Source: Pontimicrobium aquaticum (GTDB taxonomy: Bacteria; Bacteroidota; Bacteroidia; Flavobacteriales; Flavobacteriaceae). Taken from it: a stretch of 64,000 bases of DNA. Position 1 is the stretch's first letter. Each line of letters begins with the position of its first letter. Where the stretch lies: the NCBI RefSeq assembly GCF_005047595.1, contig NZ_SUPL01000001.1:1-64000 (forward strand). Direction: 5' to 3'. This document shows, one piece after another, positions 17,932-27,407 of this stretch. The notes under the pieces are model-generated. The model ran no database searches and was not told the DNA's origin. It worked only from the letters and a program-made list of their open reading frames with translations. Made by a program: the position numbers and the translations under genes.

Positions 17932-19323
17932 TTAAAGATTTGGTACTTTTACGCTTCTACCAATCCAGCATCCAATCTTTATAGTTGTTCCAGCATTACC
18001 CTTTTCGAATATTTCACTTTTTGTAGGTGCCTTAGCTGTGTAATTTGCTGCATAATCTCTAGATGCATTAGCTAAATTAGGATCTACTCTACCTGCTTTT
18101 CTAGCTTCTTGAGCAGCCAACCAAAATACAGCTCTTTGACTAAAATTATCATTACCACAATTTTTAGCACTTGAAGCATACATTTGTGCAATTGCTATAT
18201 GAGCTTTACCCATTGAAGGGTTAGCAGCAAGTGCCTTTTGGTAATAATTTCTTGCTTGACCATAGCTGCCTTTTTTCTTGAATCCAGTAGCTATTCTATA
18301 AAGAATTTTACCTTTTTCATAATTATCAGTCTCTAAATCAACTGCTTGATTATAATATTTTAGAGCTTCAGTATCTTCGCCACTCTTTTCTTTTAATAAC
18401 CCTATATAATAAGCTGTATCAGCACTTGGATCTAAGCTATTTTTTTGCTCTACAATTTTAACAAATAATGGGTCGTCTGTACACTCTTTAGTAAACAATC
18501 TGTTCATTGCTCTTTGCAACCATAAACCATCATTTTTATTTGCTTCATAGTTTCTAGTATAAAGTGGTATTAGGTTCTCGCAGTTTGCGCGGTCTCCTAA
18601 ATCTCTATCCATACCTGACGAAATTTGATCATAAGCTTTTAAGTAACTTGTGTAAGACTTTACTCTTTTTGCATCCTTTGGACTTAATTTTGGCTCATCC
18701 TCAGTATCGTCGGCTGGTACATATTTATTTAGCAAATTGGTGTAATGCTTTATTTCGTCTTCTATCTTTTCAGATATTTCATCGTATTTTGTAAACAATT
18801 CTTCAGCAGGCTTTTTACCAGCATCATATAAATTTACCATTAACTTAAAATACGTATATAAAGATTGTGGGTTTTTAAATGTTTTGGCATCTGTTTTAAA
18901 TGCGTTGTCAAAACACTCGTATAACTGGTTATCTGTCATTTGCAACTCGTCTTTAAATTCGTATTGCAACTGACATGATTTTGCCATATATTGACCTTTA
19001 AGTGTTTTACTAGCAAAATGTGTCCCTCTTTCATCGTAAAGCTTAACTAAATCGTTAATAAATGCTACCTTTTCGCTGCCTGAAGAATTTTCGATTTTAT
19101 GATCTAAAATTCTTTCTCCATAATGATAAATTGCTAAGTTAAACTTAGGGTTTCTGTTTCTCAACTCCATAAATGGCTTGTAAGCAGCATCATAATTTTT
19201 AGCTTTAGCATATTCACTAAAAATTGACAATGTATTCAAGTCTAGTTCTTGATCACTTTGTGCAAATGATACATTAAAGCCTAAAAACAGCATCGCTATT
19301 AACAGTGTAATTTTCGTCTTCAT
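17932..19323 (-). CDS. Periplasmic tetratricopeptide-repeat protein
   Basis: A signal peptide ends near SFAQ (residue 22). The body is helical, with clear TPR units from about 295 to 400 (AYYIGLLKEKSGEDTEALKYYNQA and GSYGQARNYYQKA-like repeats, each about 34 residues). Probably a periplasmic scaffolding protein; no enzymatic motif is visible. Located between the outer-membrane protein gene (18 bp upstream) and lptC (3 bp downstream), it may take part in envelope assembly. This is inference from position only. Confidence 0.85.
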   Translation of the reverse strand: MKTKITLLIAMLFLGFNVSFAQSDQELDLNTLSIFSEYAKAKNYDAAYKPFMELRNRNPKFNLAIYHYGERILDHKIENSSGSEKVAFINDLVKLYDERGTHFASKTLKGQYMAKSCQLQYEFKDELQMTDNQLYECFDNAFKTDAKTFKNPQSLYTYFKLMVNLYDAGKKPAEELFTKYDEISEKIEDEIKHYTNLLNKYVPADDTEDEPKLSPKDAKRVKSYTSYLKAYDQISSGMDRDLGDRANCENLIPLYTRNYEANKNDGLWLQRAMNRLFTKECTDDPLFVKIVEQKNSLDPSADTAYYIGLLKEKSGEDTEALKYYNQAVDLETDNYEKGKILYRIATGFKKKGSYGQARNYYQKALAANPSMGKAHIAIAQMYASSAKNCGNDNFSQRAVFWLAAQEARKAGRVDPNLANASRDYAANYTAKAPTKSEIFEKGNAGTTIKIGCWIGRSVKVPNL

Positions 19324-19341
19324 AATTCTATTAGTTATTAA

Positions 19342-20640
19342 TTAGTCAAATTTTCTTTTTTGGAACCATCTATCATTAAATGATAGACTTATTTGGAAGT
19401 TTACAAAATTTTCTTTTACTAAATTTTGTTTTATAGTTCCTCGTTGTCCTACTTCTAATCCAATATTTACATTATTGAACATTCTTCCAACTGGCAAACC
19501 TACTCCAAAAGACATGCCAAACTCGTTTATTGATTCGTTTTGTATGTTTAACCCTGTATTTTCAAACCTCATTCCTGCTCTATACACTACTCTTTTCCAA
19601 TAACTAAAGGAATTATACTGTGGTATAAAAAATCCTCCAACTGAAATTGTTGAAGCATTTTCGTAAGTTGTATTATCGAAACTAAAAATTTCGTTAGAAA
19701 ACTCACTAGTCTTTAAAAATGTGTATTCGGCTCCTAAAAACCATTTTCTTTTTTCTCCTAAACCTAATCCAAATGCTGTTTTGGTTGGCAAGGTTAATAC
19801 TGTTTTATCTAGGTTAAGAGCTTCTAAGTCGGCCTCTATTTCATTAACTGTTATATCTTGTCCGGTGTTACCTATTACTACTGTGGCGAAATTTCTTTGA
19901 TTTGTAGATGTTAAATCTGCTTTTGGAGAAAAACTTAAAGATGATGTTAGTTGTAGCTTTTCGCTAATCATAGGTGTATATGACAGCCCTAAATTAAAAT
20001 TTATACCACTTAATTCTGATCGGTTAACTTCTTTACTATGATATAACAAAGGGTCGCCTTCATCGTCATATCTAAAATTAACTACACTATTTTCAATATT
20101 ACCAAAATTATAGCTAGCATCAATACCTATTTTTAAATTTTCGGAAATTAAATATCCAATACCTAAAAAGGCTTTATTTAAACCACCTTCTCCATTATAT
20201 CTGTAGTCTAATATATTTTCTTCTTTAACTGAAATTAACTTATATCCAACTGATGTATAAGGCATCAATCCAAAAGACATACCTAATCGTCCCATAGGAA
20301 GTGATAATGCTAAATAGTCAAAAGTAGTGGCATTGGTTTTATCTGAAGCTGAGTTAGTTTTTAAGGTTGTATTAGAGCTACTACCACCTACAGCAAACTT
20401 AATAATTTGCCCTTCACCATCACTATTTTGAAAACTTCCTGCGTAAGAGGCTGGGTTGCGCAAATTAACATGAATACTATCAGTATAGATGCTTAATCCT
20501 CCCATACTCACATTTTCTACAGTTCCTTTAAATTTTAAGCTTCCTATTCCATAAAAAGAGTAAGGAGATGTGGTGCCTTCTTGGGCATGTATGTTTAATG
20601 CAAAAAATGCTAAAATTATTAAACAAAGTAGTTTTCTCAT
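19342..20640 (-). CDS. Outer-membrane beta-barrel protein, FadL-like
   Basis: A signal peptide ends near IHAQ (residue 19). The mature protein begins SPYSFYGIGSLKF, followed by many amphipathic beta strands and a C-terminal strand ending in an aromatic-rich segment (FNDRWFQKRKFD), consistent with an outer-membrane barrel. The arrangement with an N-terminal stretch that could plug the barrel resembles FadL/OMPP1 transporters, but no ligand can be named. Its start overlaps the coaX stop by 4 bp (ATGA), so translation is probably coupled. Confidence 0.82.
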   Translation of the reverse strand: MRKLLCLIILAFFALNIHAQEGTTSPYSFYGIGSLKFKGTVENVSMGGLSIYTDSIHVNLRNPASYAGSFQNSDGEGQIIKFAVGGSSSNTTLKTNSASDKTNATTFDYLALSLPMGRLGMSFGLMPYTSVGYKLISVKEENILDYRYNGEGGLNKAFLGIGYLISENLKIGIDASYNFGNIENSVVNFRYDDEGDPLLYHSKEVNRSELSGINFNLGLSYTPMISEKLQLTSSLSFSPKADLTSTNQRNFATVVIGNTGQDITVNEIEADLEALNLDKTVLTLPTKTAFGLGLGEKRKWFLGAEYTFLKTSEFSNEIFSFDNTTYENASTISVGGFFIPQYNSFSYWKRVVYRAGMRFENTGLNIQNESINEFGMSFGVGLPVGRMFNNVNIGLEVGQRGTIKQNLVKENFVNFQISLSFNDRWFQKRKFD

Positions 20641-21368
20641 TCGTTTGAGTTAAATTCCAATATAAAATTCAAACCTTCTAAAAGAAAATTTGAGTTCGCA
20701 AATATGCTACTTTTTAATCGCTTTGACAAGAAATCTGAGTCTCCTCCTGTTAAAATAACTGTTAAATCTTTGTATTTCTTCTGGTATTTATTAATTATCC
20801 CATCTATTTCCATTAAAATTCCGTTAATAATGCCTGAATGAATAGATTCTATTGAAGAATTCCCAATTAATTTTTTAGGTGCTTTTCTTTTCAATAACGG
20901 TAAGTTGGCGGTTAAATTATTTAATGATTTGTAACGTATTGATATTCCAGGTGAAATAGCACCTCCTAAATATTCGTTTTTTGAATTAATAAAATCGTAG
21001 GTTACACAAGTGCCTGCATCAATAATTAATACATTTTTTTTTGGATGTTTTAAAACAGCTGCACTTACTAAGGCAATTCTATCTACACCTAAAGTACCTG
21101 GTGTTTTATACTTATTTTTAAAAGGCACTTTAACATTATGGTTTAAAACAATGGTTTTAATATGCTTTGTAATATTTACAAGTTGAGATTGACTTAAATT
21201 ACCAACCGAAGATATGATTGCTTTGCTTAAAAGTGGGTGTTTGTTTTTAAGTTCTTGAATTTTTACTTCAATTTTATCTATATCGACAACCTCTTTACAG
21301 ATTATTGTACCCTTTTGAAAAACAGCTAGTTTTACACTAGTATTACCCACATCAATAATTAAATTCAT
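20637..21368 (-). CDS. coaX: Type III pantothenate kinase
   Basis: Phosphorylates pantothenate, the first step of coenzyme A synthesis; the type III enzyme is feedback-resistant and needs a monovalent cation. The N-terminal DVGNT phosphate loop (residue 6), GVDR near 98 and DAGTCVTYDF near 119 are family signatures. The ATG at 21368 gives 243 aa; an in-frame TTG two codons earlier is less likely. It heads the leftward operon that continues through the outer-membrane protein and lptC genes. Confidence 0.95.
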   Translation of the reverse strand: MNLIIDVGNTSVKLAVFQKGTIICKEVVDIDKIEVKIQELKNKHPLLSKAIISSVGNLSQSQLVNITKHIKTIVLNHNVKVPFKNKYKTPGTLGVDRIALVSAAVLKHPKKNVLIIDAGTCVTYDFINSKNEYLGGAISPGISIRYKSLNNLTANLPLLKRKAPKKLIGNSSIESIHSGIINGILMEIDGIINKYQKKYKDLTVILTGGDSDFLSKRLKSSIFANSNFLLEGLNFILEFNSNE

Positions 21369-21418
21369 AAGCAAAATAAAAGATGTAAATTTACAAAACC
21401 ATTTTTTATCTTTTTATT

Positions 21419-21449
21419 TTGCGGAATAATAAAATAGAATATATATTTG
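21419..21449 (+). promoter_or_regulatory. Promoter of tRNA-Phe
   Basis: TTG at 21419–21421, a 20-bp gap and TATATTTG at 21442–21449 fit the Bacteroidota TTG-N19/20-TAnnTTTG consensus. The box ends 15 bp before the mature tRNA. Confidence 0.75.
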
Positions 21450-21464
21450 CATCCGCTTTGGCGA

Positions 21465-21537
<73 letters not shown>

Positions 21538-21542
21538 CAATT

Positions 21543-21580
21543 AAACCCTGAAACATTACTGTTTTCAGGGTTTTTTATTT
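21543..21580 (+). terminator. Terminator after tRNA-Phe
   Basis: An 11-bp perfect stem (AAACCCTGAAA with TTTCAGGGTTT) and a T-rich tail follow the tRNA by a few bases. Confidence 0.85.
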
Positions 21581-21747
21581 TTTAGGGTGCCGATTGGGGT
21601 GCTATTAAAATAGTTGGCCTGTCCCTTCATTTATATTTTCAATCATTGAGTTATCTACCCTAGACGACTTTTTAAATAAGGATTCTGAAAGTATTGCGAG
21701 TTTTTAGAAGTAGACGAGTATTAGCAATAAATCATATACATTCTTAA

Positions 21748-22278
21748 CTATTGGCTTTTTTTCGTTGGCTTTACCAAAATCAAATAAAAGTCAGTCAAAT
21801 TCCGCATTGTTAAAAGCATTATATGTAAAATTAAAAAGACCAAAATCGAAAATCCAACATATTTTAAGTTTTCATTAAACTCAATATTTTCAATTAGTAA
21901 TGGATAAATTAGACAGCCTATTATAAGCCCAACTTCTATTATTACTGAATACGTGAAATTTATTAGTAAAAGTCTAAATAAAGTTATTTTTTCTTTATTG
22001 ATTTTAATTTTCGTTTTCTTGTTTTTAATTTCATCTAAATTCTGACCTTGGCCTGTTGTTAGAATTGTTATAATTGTTATTGAAAACCCAACTAAAATTC
22101 CTAAAAGATTTATAGCGTTATCTTTAAATACTATCGTAGCAGAAGTTGATGAACCAAAAAATAAAAGCAGAAAAACTCCAACTCCAATTAGAAAAGGGAA
22201 CAACCATTCAAAAAAGAAAATCCTTTTTGATACTGTTCGAAAATAATCGGTAATTAGTAAAAGAAATTCTAAATACAT
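21748..22278 (-). CDS. Four-TM membrane protein of an unknown two-gene unit
   Basis: 176 aa with hydrophobic segments at about 24–42, 53–72, 102–126 and 138–158. A charged loop (about 75–98, lysine-rich) lies between TM2 and TM3, and no signal peptide is seen. No family recognised. It starts 3 bp after the stop of the 285-aa gene, so both are almost certainly one transcript running toward the tRNA. A cytosolic protein plus a small 4-TM protein beside a tRNA resembles the layout of membrane-effector phage-defence pairs such as Kiwa, but no sequence link to a named system can be claimed. Confidence 0.75.
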   Translation of the reverse strand: MYLEFLLLITDYFRTVSKRIFFFEWLFPFLIGVGVFLLLFFGSSTSATIVFKDNAINLLGILVGFSITIITILTTGQGQNLDEIKNKKTKIKINKEKITLFRLLLINFTYSVIIEVGLIIGCLIYPLLIENIEFNENLKYVGFSILVFLILHIMLLTMRNLTDFYLILVKPTKKSQ

Positions 22279-22281
22279 AGA

Positions 22282-23139
22282 TTAGTTAAAGTTTTGTAAA
22301 GCACTCTCCATTTCATTGAATAAGTCACTTGACCTTATTTCTCCAGTAACTTGATTAACTATAGGTCTAACATACTCTTGACGTTCTATAAAGTCTGTAT
22401 TAATTTTCACAACATTATTTTCATTATTACGACCAACCACCCTTAATCTTTGAATTGAGTTTTGACCACTATTTAATTTAGCATAAACATCACGAGCAAA
22501 GTCACTTATTGTATTTCTATTCTTTGCTTTTACCGAAACTACAACCTCATGTTTTACTGTACTTGTTCTTTCTGAATAATCAAGAACTTCGCTACCTAAA
22601 AGCTGTTTGTCTACATAAACGTCCGCACTAACAACTCTGGATAAATTTTCAACTTCTTCTAAAAAGTTGTCTTTCGCAATTGTCTCAAAATCAAATCTTA
22701 TTTGAGTTTCAACATCTAATGTCATTGCAAAATAATTAAGATAGTTCTTAATTTGATTCATATTTAATCCAGCTTGATGCTTTTCTAAAAGTACAATTAC
22801 ATCTCCATTTATTGCTTTAGTTACTAAATGAGTTTTTTGAGTTTCTCCTTCCTCCATACTTTTTGGACTTTCACGTTCTGCAATTGTATCACGATGCACT
22901 AAAGGTGGTCTAAAACTATGAGAAGCACTTTTAAAAACTATTTTATGTTTTGTTCTTTGAGAATTTGAATTTATGTTATCTAAAAACCCGAATTTAGGGC
23001 TTTTGATAGTCCTATTTCTATCAACTTTAGAAAGGTTGTCAATATAGTTTAAAGTTTCGTTTAAAGCGTTGTCGATTGTTGTATTTCCAGAAATCAATGT
23101 CAGATAATAAAACCCTATTTTTCTTGATTTTGTAGTCAT
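22282..23139 (-). CDS. Uncharacterised 285-aa cytosolic protein, partner of the 4-TM protein
   Basis: No membrane segment or signal peptide. The N-terminal part (about 1–135) contains GFYYLTL, a PPLVHRDT stretch near 80 and a THLVTKAINGDVIVLLEKH strand region. The rest alternates strands and helices, with an EVVVSVKAKNR segment near 196. No catalytic motif is recognised. It is first in a two-gene leftward unit. It could be a sensor that controls the membrane partner; this is inference from layout only. Confidence 0.75.
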   Translation of the reverse strand: MTTKSRKIGFYYLTLISGNTTIDNALNETLNYIDNLSKVDRNRTIKSPKFGFLDNINSNSQRTKHKIVFKSASHSFRPPLVHRDTIAERESPKSMEEGETQKTHLVTKAINGDVIVLLEKHQAGLNMNQIKNYLNYFAMTLDVETQIRFDFETIAKDNFLEEVENLSRVVSADVYVDKQLLGSEVLDYSERTSTVKHEVVVSVKAKNRNTISDFARDVYAKLNSGQNSIQRLRVVGRNNENNVVKINTDFIERQEYVRPIVNQVTGEIRSSDLFNEMESALQNFN

Positions 23140-23390
23140 TCTTTATTTTTTATATTATGTCGTTTGTGGGGTTGTCGAGCTTGAGAGCAACTTGACTAAA
23201 TGAATAAATCAACAACCCATAACATTCTGCTATAGTTACAAAGCTGTAATTTTTATCATTTATTCCTGAATGAAATATATTTCAATCCCTTCATTTTCGA
23301 TTAATGGTTTTCCTTAATAATATTAAGCACTTTCATTAACCTAAAGTTTAAGGTGTTTTATAAGTTCACATTTCAGACTATGACGCTTTT

Positions 23391-24116
23391 ATGTGCACGT
23401 ACTTTATCATAGAACCCAATAAAAAAATTGCATCGGATATTAAAAGGGTGTTTGATGAGTTTCCTGATTTCAAGTATTTAGGAACCTCAGCCACAATTGA
23501 GGCATCACAAGAGATTATCTATACGGAGTACCCTAAACTATTATTGGTTGATTTCGACCAATCAAACAACCTCTTTAGCCACATAAATGAGATCAAACAA
23601 TATTTGGATAACCCTCCTAAATTTATAGCTTTATCAACTACCACAGACATGGCTTATATTGCCATTAAGAACAACTTCTTTGATTATTTAATAAAACCGA
23701 TTAATGAACTTGAACTAAGAAAAGCGGCCCTACGCTTTAAAAAAAAATGTAATTCTAAAAGAGTTAAGAAAAATCTGTGCCTAAAGTCCTATAAAGACTA
23801 CCACTATATCGATACTGAAGAGATTGTACTTTTAAAAGCAGATAATAACTCTACCGACTTTATTCTAGCCAATGGATCTACCGTGATTGCCTACAAAACC
23901 CTAAAAACCTTTGAAACCCTACTCCCAAGTAATTTTGTTAGGATCCATAAAAGTTACATCGTAAATATAGACTATGTAAATCGTGTGAACTATGGCAAAA
24001 ATATGTGTTCAGTAAGAGATATAGCAGAAAGCATCCCTTTCACTAAGACCTACATGAACAATATTGAAAGATTGACCAGGTCTTTATCTGAATCTTCAGT
24101 GCTAAGCCTTAATTAA
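23391..24116 (+). CDS. LytTR-family response regulator
   Basis: Receiver domain at residues 1–120 with probable phospho-Asp54 (LLLVDFD) and a Lys near 103 (FDYLIKPIN). A LytTR DNA-binding domain lies at about 135–235 (DYHYIDTEEIVLLKAD, FVRIHKSYIVNIDYV). LytTR regulators commonly control secreted peptides, bacteriocins and quorum sensing (AgrA, ComE). It is the first gene of the regulator/peptide locus that runs to 32.4 kb. No cognate LytS-type kinase is adjacent; the TPR kinase downstream is the nearest candidate. Confidence 0.9.
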   Translation: MCTYFIIEPNKKIASDIKRVFDEFPDFKYLGTSATIEASQEIIYTEYPKLLLVDFDQSNNLFSHINEIKQYLDNPPKFIALSTTTDMAYIAIKNNFFDYLIKPINELELRKAALRFKKKCNSKRVKKNLCLKSYKDYHYIDTEEIVLLKADNNSTDFILANGSTVIAYKTLKTFETLLPSNFVRIHKSYIVNIDYVNRVNYGKNMCSVRDIAESIPFTKTYMNNIERLTRSLSESSVLSLN

Positions 24117-24335
24117 TTCCCTCTCAAATATGACCATTTCACTCATAGAAGTGGTCGTTTCACTAAAGGCTACTCAAAACCTTAGGTCACACAAAAACCA
24201 TACAATAATTTAGATCTTGAAGCTTCTATTTTAAGAATCATAAAAGTTTGATTTTTAAATTATTAATGCGCGCATTTCGAGCTACAGCTAGCATCTGGCT
24301 CACAAAACCATTTGTAAAACTTAAAACGAAATGCC

Positions 24336-24500
24336 ATGCAATTGACACGTAATTTATTTGCCCTAATCTTTTGTTTAACCTTATTTTCTTCATGTACCGT
24401 TGATGAAATTGAAGATGACACTCAATTAAATAAGATTGAAGACGTTCAAGCAACGGATGATGATGGAACTCCTCCAGATACAGGAAACGGAGGAAGTTAA
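24336..24500 (+). CDS. Small 54-aa lipoprotein
   Basis: A short gene starting at the second of two close ATGs (the first, at 24331, stops after four codons). The hydrophobic signal ends in the lipobox FSSC (Cys20). The 34-residue mature part is acidic and ends DDDGTPPDTGNGGS. Similar tiny acidic Gly/Pro-tailed lipoproteins occur in Flavobacteriaceae next to sensor kinases. It lies between the LytTR regulator and the TPR kinase and is followed by a hairpin with a T run. It may be a signal or accessory peptide of the kinase. Function unknown. Confidence 0.7.
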   Translation: MQLTRNLFALIFCLTLFSSCTVDEIEDDTQLNKIEDVQATDDDGTPPDTGNGGS

Positions 24501-24516
24501 GAATATTGACCTATTA

Positions 24517-24562
24517 TTAAAACTACTTTAAATAAACTATGTATATTTAGAGTAGTTTTTTA
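24517..24562 (+). terminator. Terminator or attenuator between lipoprotein and kinase genes
   Basis: AAAACTACT (24519–24527) pairs with AGTAGTTTT (24551–24559), followed by more T. It ends only 4 bp before the kinase's TTG start, so the kinase must be expressed by read-through or its ribosome-binding region is partly sequestered. Confidence 0.6.
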
Positions 24563-24566
24563 ACTT

Positions 24567-26606
24567 TTGAAATTGAATAATAACTTGAATTTCACTATAA
24601 GAATAATTATTGTATCTCTATCCATTTTTTTTGTGTTCGGATGCAAAAGGAGTATTAAAAACAGTCCCAATCAAATTCAAGTAAAGCTAGATTCAATAAA
24701 TTCCATACTCAATACTAGAAATTTTCTTAATAAAACCAGCATCCAAGAAGATTACTTAAGAAAAGCATATGAACTGAGTACTTATTTGAATGATTCTACG
24801 AGAGTAAAAATCTTATCTCGTATTGCTTTTAAATATTTTGAAGTTAACGACTCACTTAATTTTTTTAAAAGAAATACTCAAAGCATGAAGCTTGCTGAAA
24901 AATTGCATGACAGTGCTGGAATAGCACAAGCTCATTGGAATTTTGGTAATTTTTACGATAGGATTGAAGAGTTAGATAAATCATTTTATCATTTTTCGAA
25001 AGCGGCAAAAATATATGATGACATTGGAAACGATTTTTATTCTGGTAGATTGCTATACAATATGTCAAGAATTCAGAAAGACAAAAAAGATTATACAGGT
25101 GCTGAAATAACTTCATTTCAATCAATCTCTAAATTTGATAAGCAGAAACATCAATACAACCTTTATTTGAGCTATAATAACTTAGGAGTAATTTATTCTT
25201 ATCTCAAAGAATTTAATAAATCTACAGAATCTCATAATAAAGCTCTAATTTATTTAGAAGATATTAAAGACAAATGGAACTTTAAAGAAATCAGTCTTAA
25301 TAACATTGGTTTGGCACTTCAGAAAAAAGGTGATAATAAAGAAGCTATCAAGAATTTTGAAAAAGCTTTAAAAAATGACAGTTTAAAAGTTAAAAATAGA
25401 GCTCTATACGCTAGACTTTATGATAACCTTACCTATAGCAAGTTTCTTCTTAATAAGAATGCAAATCTTGAGTCAGAATTCCTAAAAGCTCTCAAAATAA
25501 GAGATAGCATGAATAATATCTCAGGCATAGCCCTTAGCAAACTCCATCTCTCAGAATATTATGCCTTTAAACAAGACACCACCAAAGCAATTACTTTTGC
25601 GCAAGATGCTCACGATTTGGCTCTAAGTGTTAATAATCATAGAGACCAATTAGCTGCTTTAAAATTGCTTTCTAAGTTAGACACACCTAACTCCAGCACA
25701 TATTTAACAAAGTATGTAACCCTTAATGACAGCTTACAAAGTGAGGAACGAGCCATACGCAACAAGTTTACACGTATTCGTTTTGAAACCGATCAATTTA
25801 TAGAGCAAACAGAAAAACTCTCACTAGAAAAAAAGCTAATCTCTTTAATAGGATTTGTTTTGATTCTCCTATTAGGAGCGTCTATTTTTATCATTAGACA
25901 AAAATTTAAAAACAGAAAGCTATTACTTGAACAAGAACAACAAAAAGACAAAGAGCAAATCTACAACTTGATGCTAGAGCAACAATCTAAGTTAGAAGAA
26001 GGGAAGATTCAAGAGCGTACGAGAATATCAGAAGAATTGCATGACCATATTCTGGGTAGCATGTATGGTATCAGAATGAAACTTGGTTTTCTAGATCTTC
26101 AAGGGTCCGATGAAACTAAAGATAAGTTCAATGAATATCTTGATGAGTTCATGCAAGCAGAAAAAGAAATAAGGGATATTTCGCATCGACTACAATCCAA
26201 TACACAGCGATCAGAATCCAATTTTATTGCAACCATCAAAACTTATTTGGATAATATTAATATTGACCAATTAATGAATGTTGAAATTGTCTATGATAAG
26301 GGGATTAATTGGAACACTATTGATACAGAGGTGAAAATTGATATTTTTAGAATTATTCAAGAGTCTTATATGAATACGCTGAAACATTCAAAAGCTACTG
26401 AATTTAAAGTAATATGTTCTCAAACCGAAGATGTATTGAAAATAGAGATTATTGATAATGGTATAGGATTCAATGTTACAAAATCTAGTAAAGGAATTGG
26501 GTTTAAAAACATGAACAAAAGGGTAAACAGATTTGGAGGTAAGTTAATAATCACTTCAGAACCTTCTGTTGGAACCAAAGTTATTATTACTTTAGACAAT
26601 AATTAA
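24567..26606 (+). CDS. TPR-containing sensor histidine kinase (HisKA_3 type)
   Basis: N-terminal lipoprotein-like signal ending FVFGC (Cys26), then TPR repeats over about 80–390. A membrane segment lies at about 424–443, then a coiled region, and a HisKA_3 dimerisation helix with ISEELHDHILG (phospho-acceptor His492). The HATPase_c domain (about 580–679) carries DNGIGF and GIGFKNM. The sensor part is therefore periplasmic or membrane-side. There is no ATG near the start: TTG codons at 24567 and 24573 are the only sensible starts, and the former gives the signal its Lys. The two response regulators directly downstream are the expected partners. Confidence 0.88.
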   Translation: MKLNNNLNFTIRIIIVSLSIFFVFGCKRSIKNSPNQIQVKLDSINSILNTRNFLNKTSIQEDYLRKAYELSTYLNDSTRVKILSRIAFKYFEVNDSLNFFKRNTQSMKLAEKLHDSAGIAQAHWNFGNFYDRIEELDKSFYHFSKAAKIYDDIGNDFYSGRLLYNMSRIQKDKKDYTGAEITSFQSISKFDKQKHQYNLYLSYNNLGVIYSYLKEFNKSTESHNKALIYLEDIKDKWNFKEISLNNIGLALQKKGDNKEAIKNFEKALKNDSLKVKNRALYARLYDNLTYSKFLLNKNANLESEFLKALKIRDSMNNISGIALSKLHLSEYYAFKQDTTKAITFAQDAHDLALSVNNHRDQLAALKLLSKLDTPNSSTYLTKYVTLNDSLQSEERAIRNKFTRIRFETDQFIEQTEKLSLEKKLISLIGFVLILLLGASIFIIRQKFKNRKLLLEQEQQKDKEQIYNLMLEQQSKLEEGKIQERTRISEELHDHILGSMYGIRMKLGFLDLQGSDETKDKFNEYLDEFMQAEKEIRDISHRLQSNTQRSESNFIATIKTYLDNINIDQLMNVEIVYDKGINWNTIDTEVKIDIFRIIQESYMNTLKHSKATEFKVICSQTEDVLKIEIIDNGIGFNVTKSSKGIGFKNMNKRVNRFGGKLIITSEPSVGTKVIITLDNN

Positions 26607-26626
26607 CGTGGATCAATGAGAAACCT

Positions 26627-27298
26627 ATGGTAGTTAATACGCTTATAATTGAAGATCACCCTATTATTGTAGAGGTAAATGAGATTGCACTAGATGAGAT
26701 TTCAAAAGACAATCGTAATTATAACTTCGTAATACAAAAGGCAAAAAATGCTGATGAAGCCTTGAACATTATTAACGACCCGATTAATGACAATAAACTT
26801 AATTTAGTTTTTCTTGATATAAGAATTAATCCTTCAAAAGATGAAACCGTTTTGTCAGGGGAAGATTTAGGATTGCTCCTAAGAAATAAATTTGACAATA
26901 TTAAAATTATTGTCATTACTTCTTTCAATAATAACTTTCGCTTAAATAGTATTTTAAACAATCTTGATCCTGACGGTTTAATGGTTAAAACAAATCTTAC
27001 TTCTCAAAGTCTTAAAACAGCAATTGAAACTGTTTTAAAAGGAGAAACTTATTATTGTAACACTGTCTCTAAATTATTACGCACCTTAATTAAAAATGAT
27101 ATCGTTATAGACGATTTAGACAGAGGTATTCTATATCAATTATCTATTGGCACCAAAATGAAAGATATTCCAAAGATTCTTCCTTTGTCCATGGGTAGCG
27201 TTGAACATCGTAAAAGAAAACTCTATGAGGCTTTTAACCTTTCCTCAAGAAATGACAGAATGCTAATTCTTAAGGCCAAGGAAAAAGGGTTTATTTAA
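26627..27298 (+). CDS. Response regulator 1, partner of the TPR kinase
   Basis: Receiver domain at 1–130 with the acidic pocket EDH (9–11) and phospho-Asp64 (LVFLDIR). The C-terminal part (about 150–223) has a helical YQLSIGTKMKDIPKILPLSMGSVE pattern that resembles a diverged LuxR-type helix-turn-helix. It starts 20 bp after the kinase. It is a close paralogue of the product of 27647–28321: both share the LVFLDIR core, the SGEDLG segment and the KEKGFI ending. The insertion after the phospho-Asp (NPSKDETVLSGEDLG) is longer than in ordinary NarL-type regulators. Confidence 0.87.
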   Translation: MVVNTLIIEDHPIIVEVNEIALDEISKDNRNYNFVIQKAKNADEALNIINDPINDNKLNLVFLDIRINPSKDETVLSGEDLGLLLRNKFDNIKIIVITSFNNNFRLNSILNNLDPDGLMVKTNLTSQSLKTAIETVLKGETYYCNTVSKLLRTLIKNDIVIDDLDRGILYQLSIGTKMKDIPKILPLSMGSVEHRKRKLYEAFNLSSRNDRMLILKAKEKGFI

Positions 27299-27407
27299 TC
27301 ATTCATAAAAAAGGGACATGTATTCACATATCCCTACAAGCCTTAACAGATCATTTAAGACTCTCCCTAATTGAGGACAATATTAATGAGATAGTTTGTT
27401 TACTAAC

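Noticed and set aside
21748-23139. Calling the membrane/cytosolic pair a Kiwa system
   Set aside because: The layout is similar, but I see no recognisable KwaA or KwaB signature and the gene order differs. Left as unknown.
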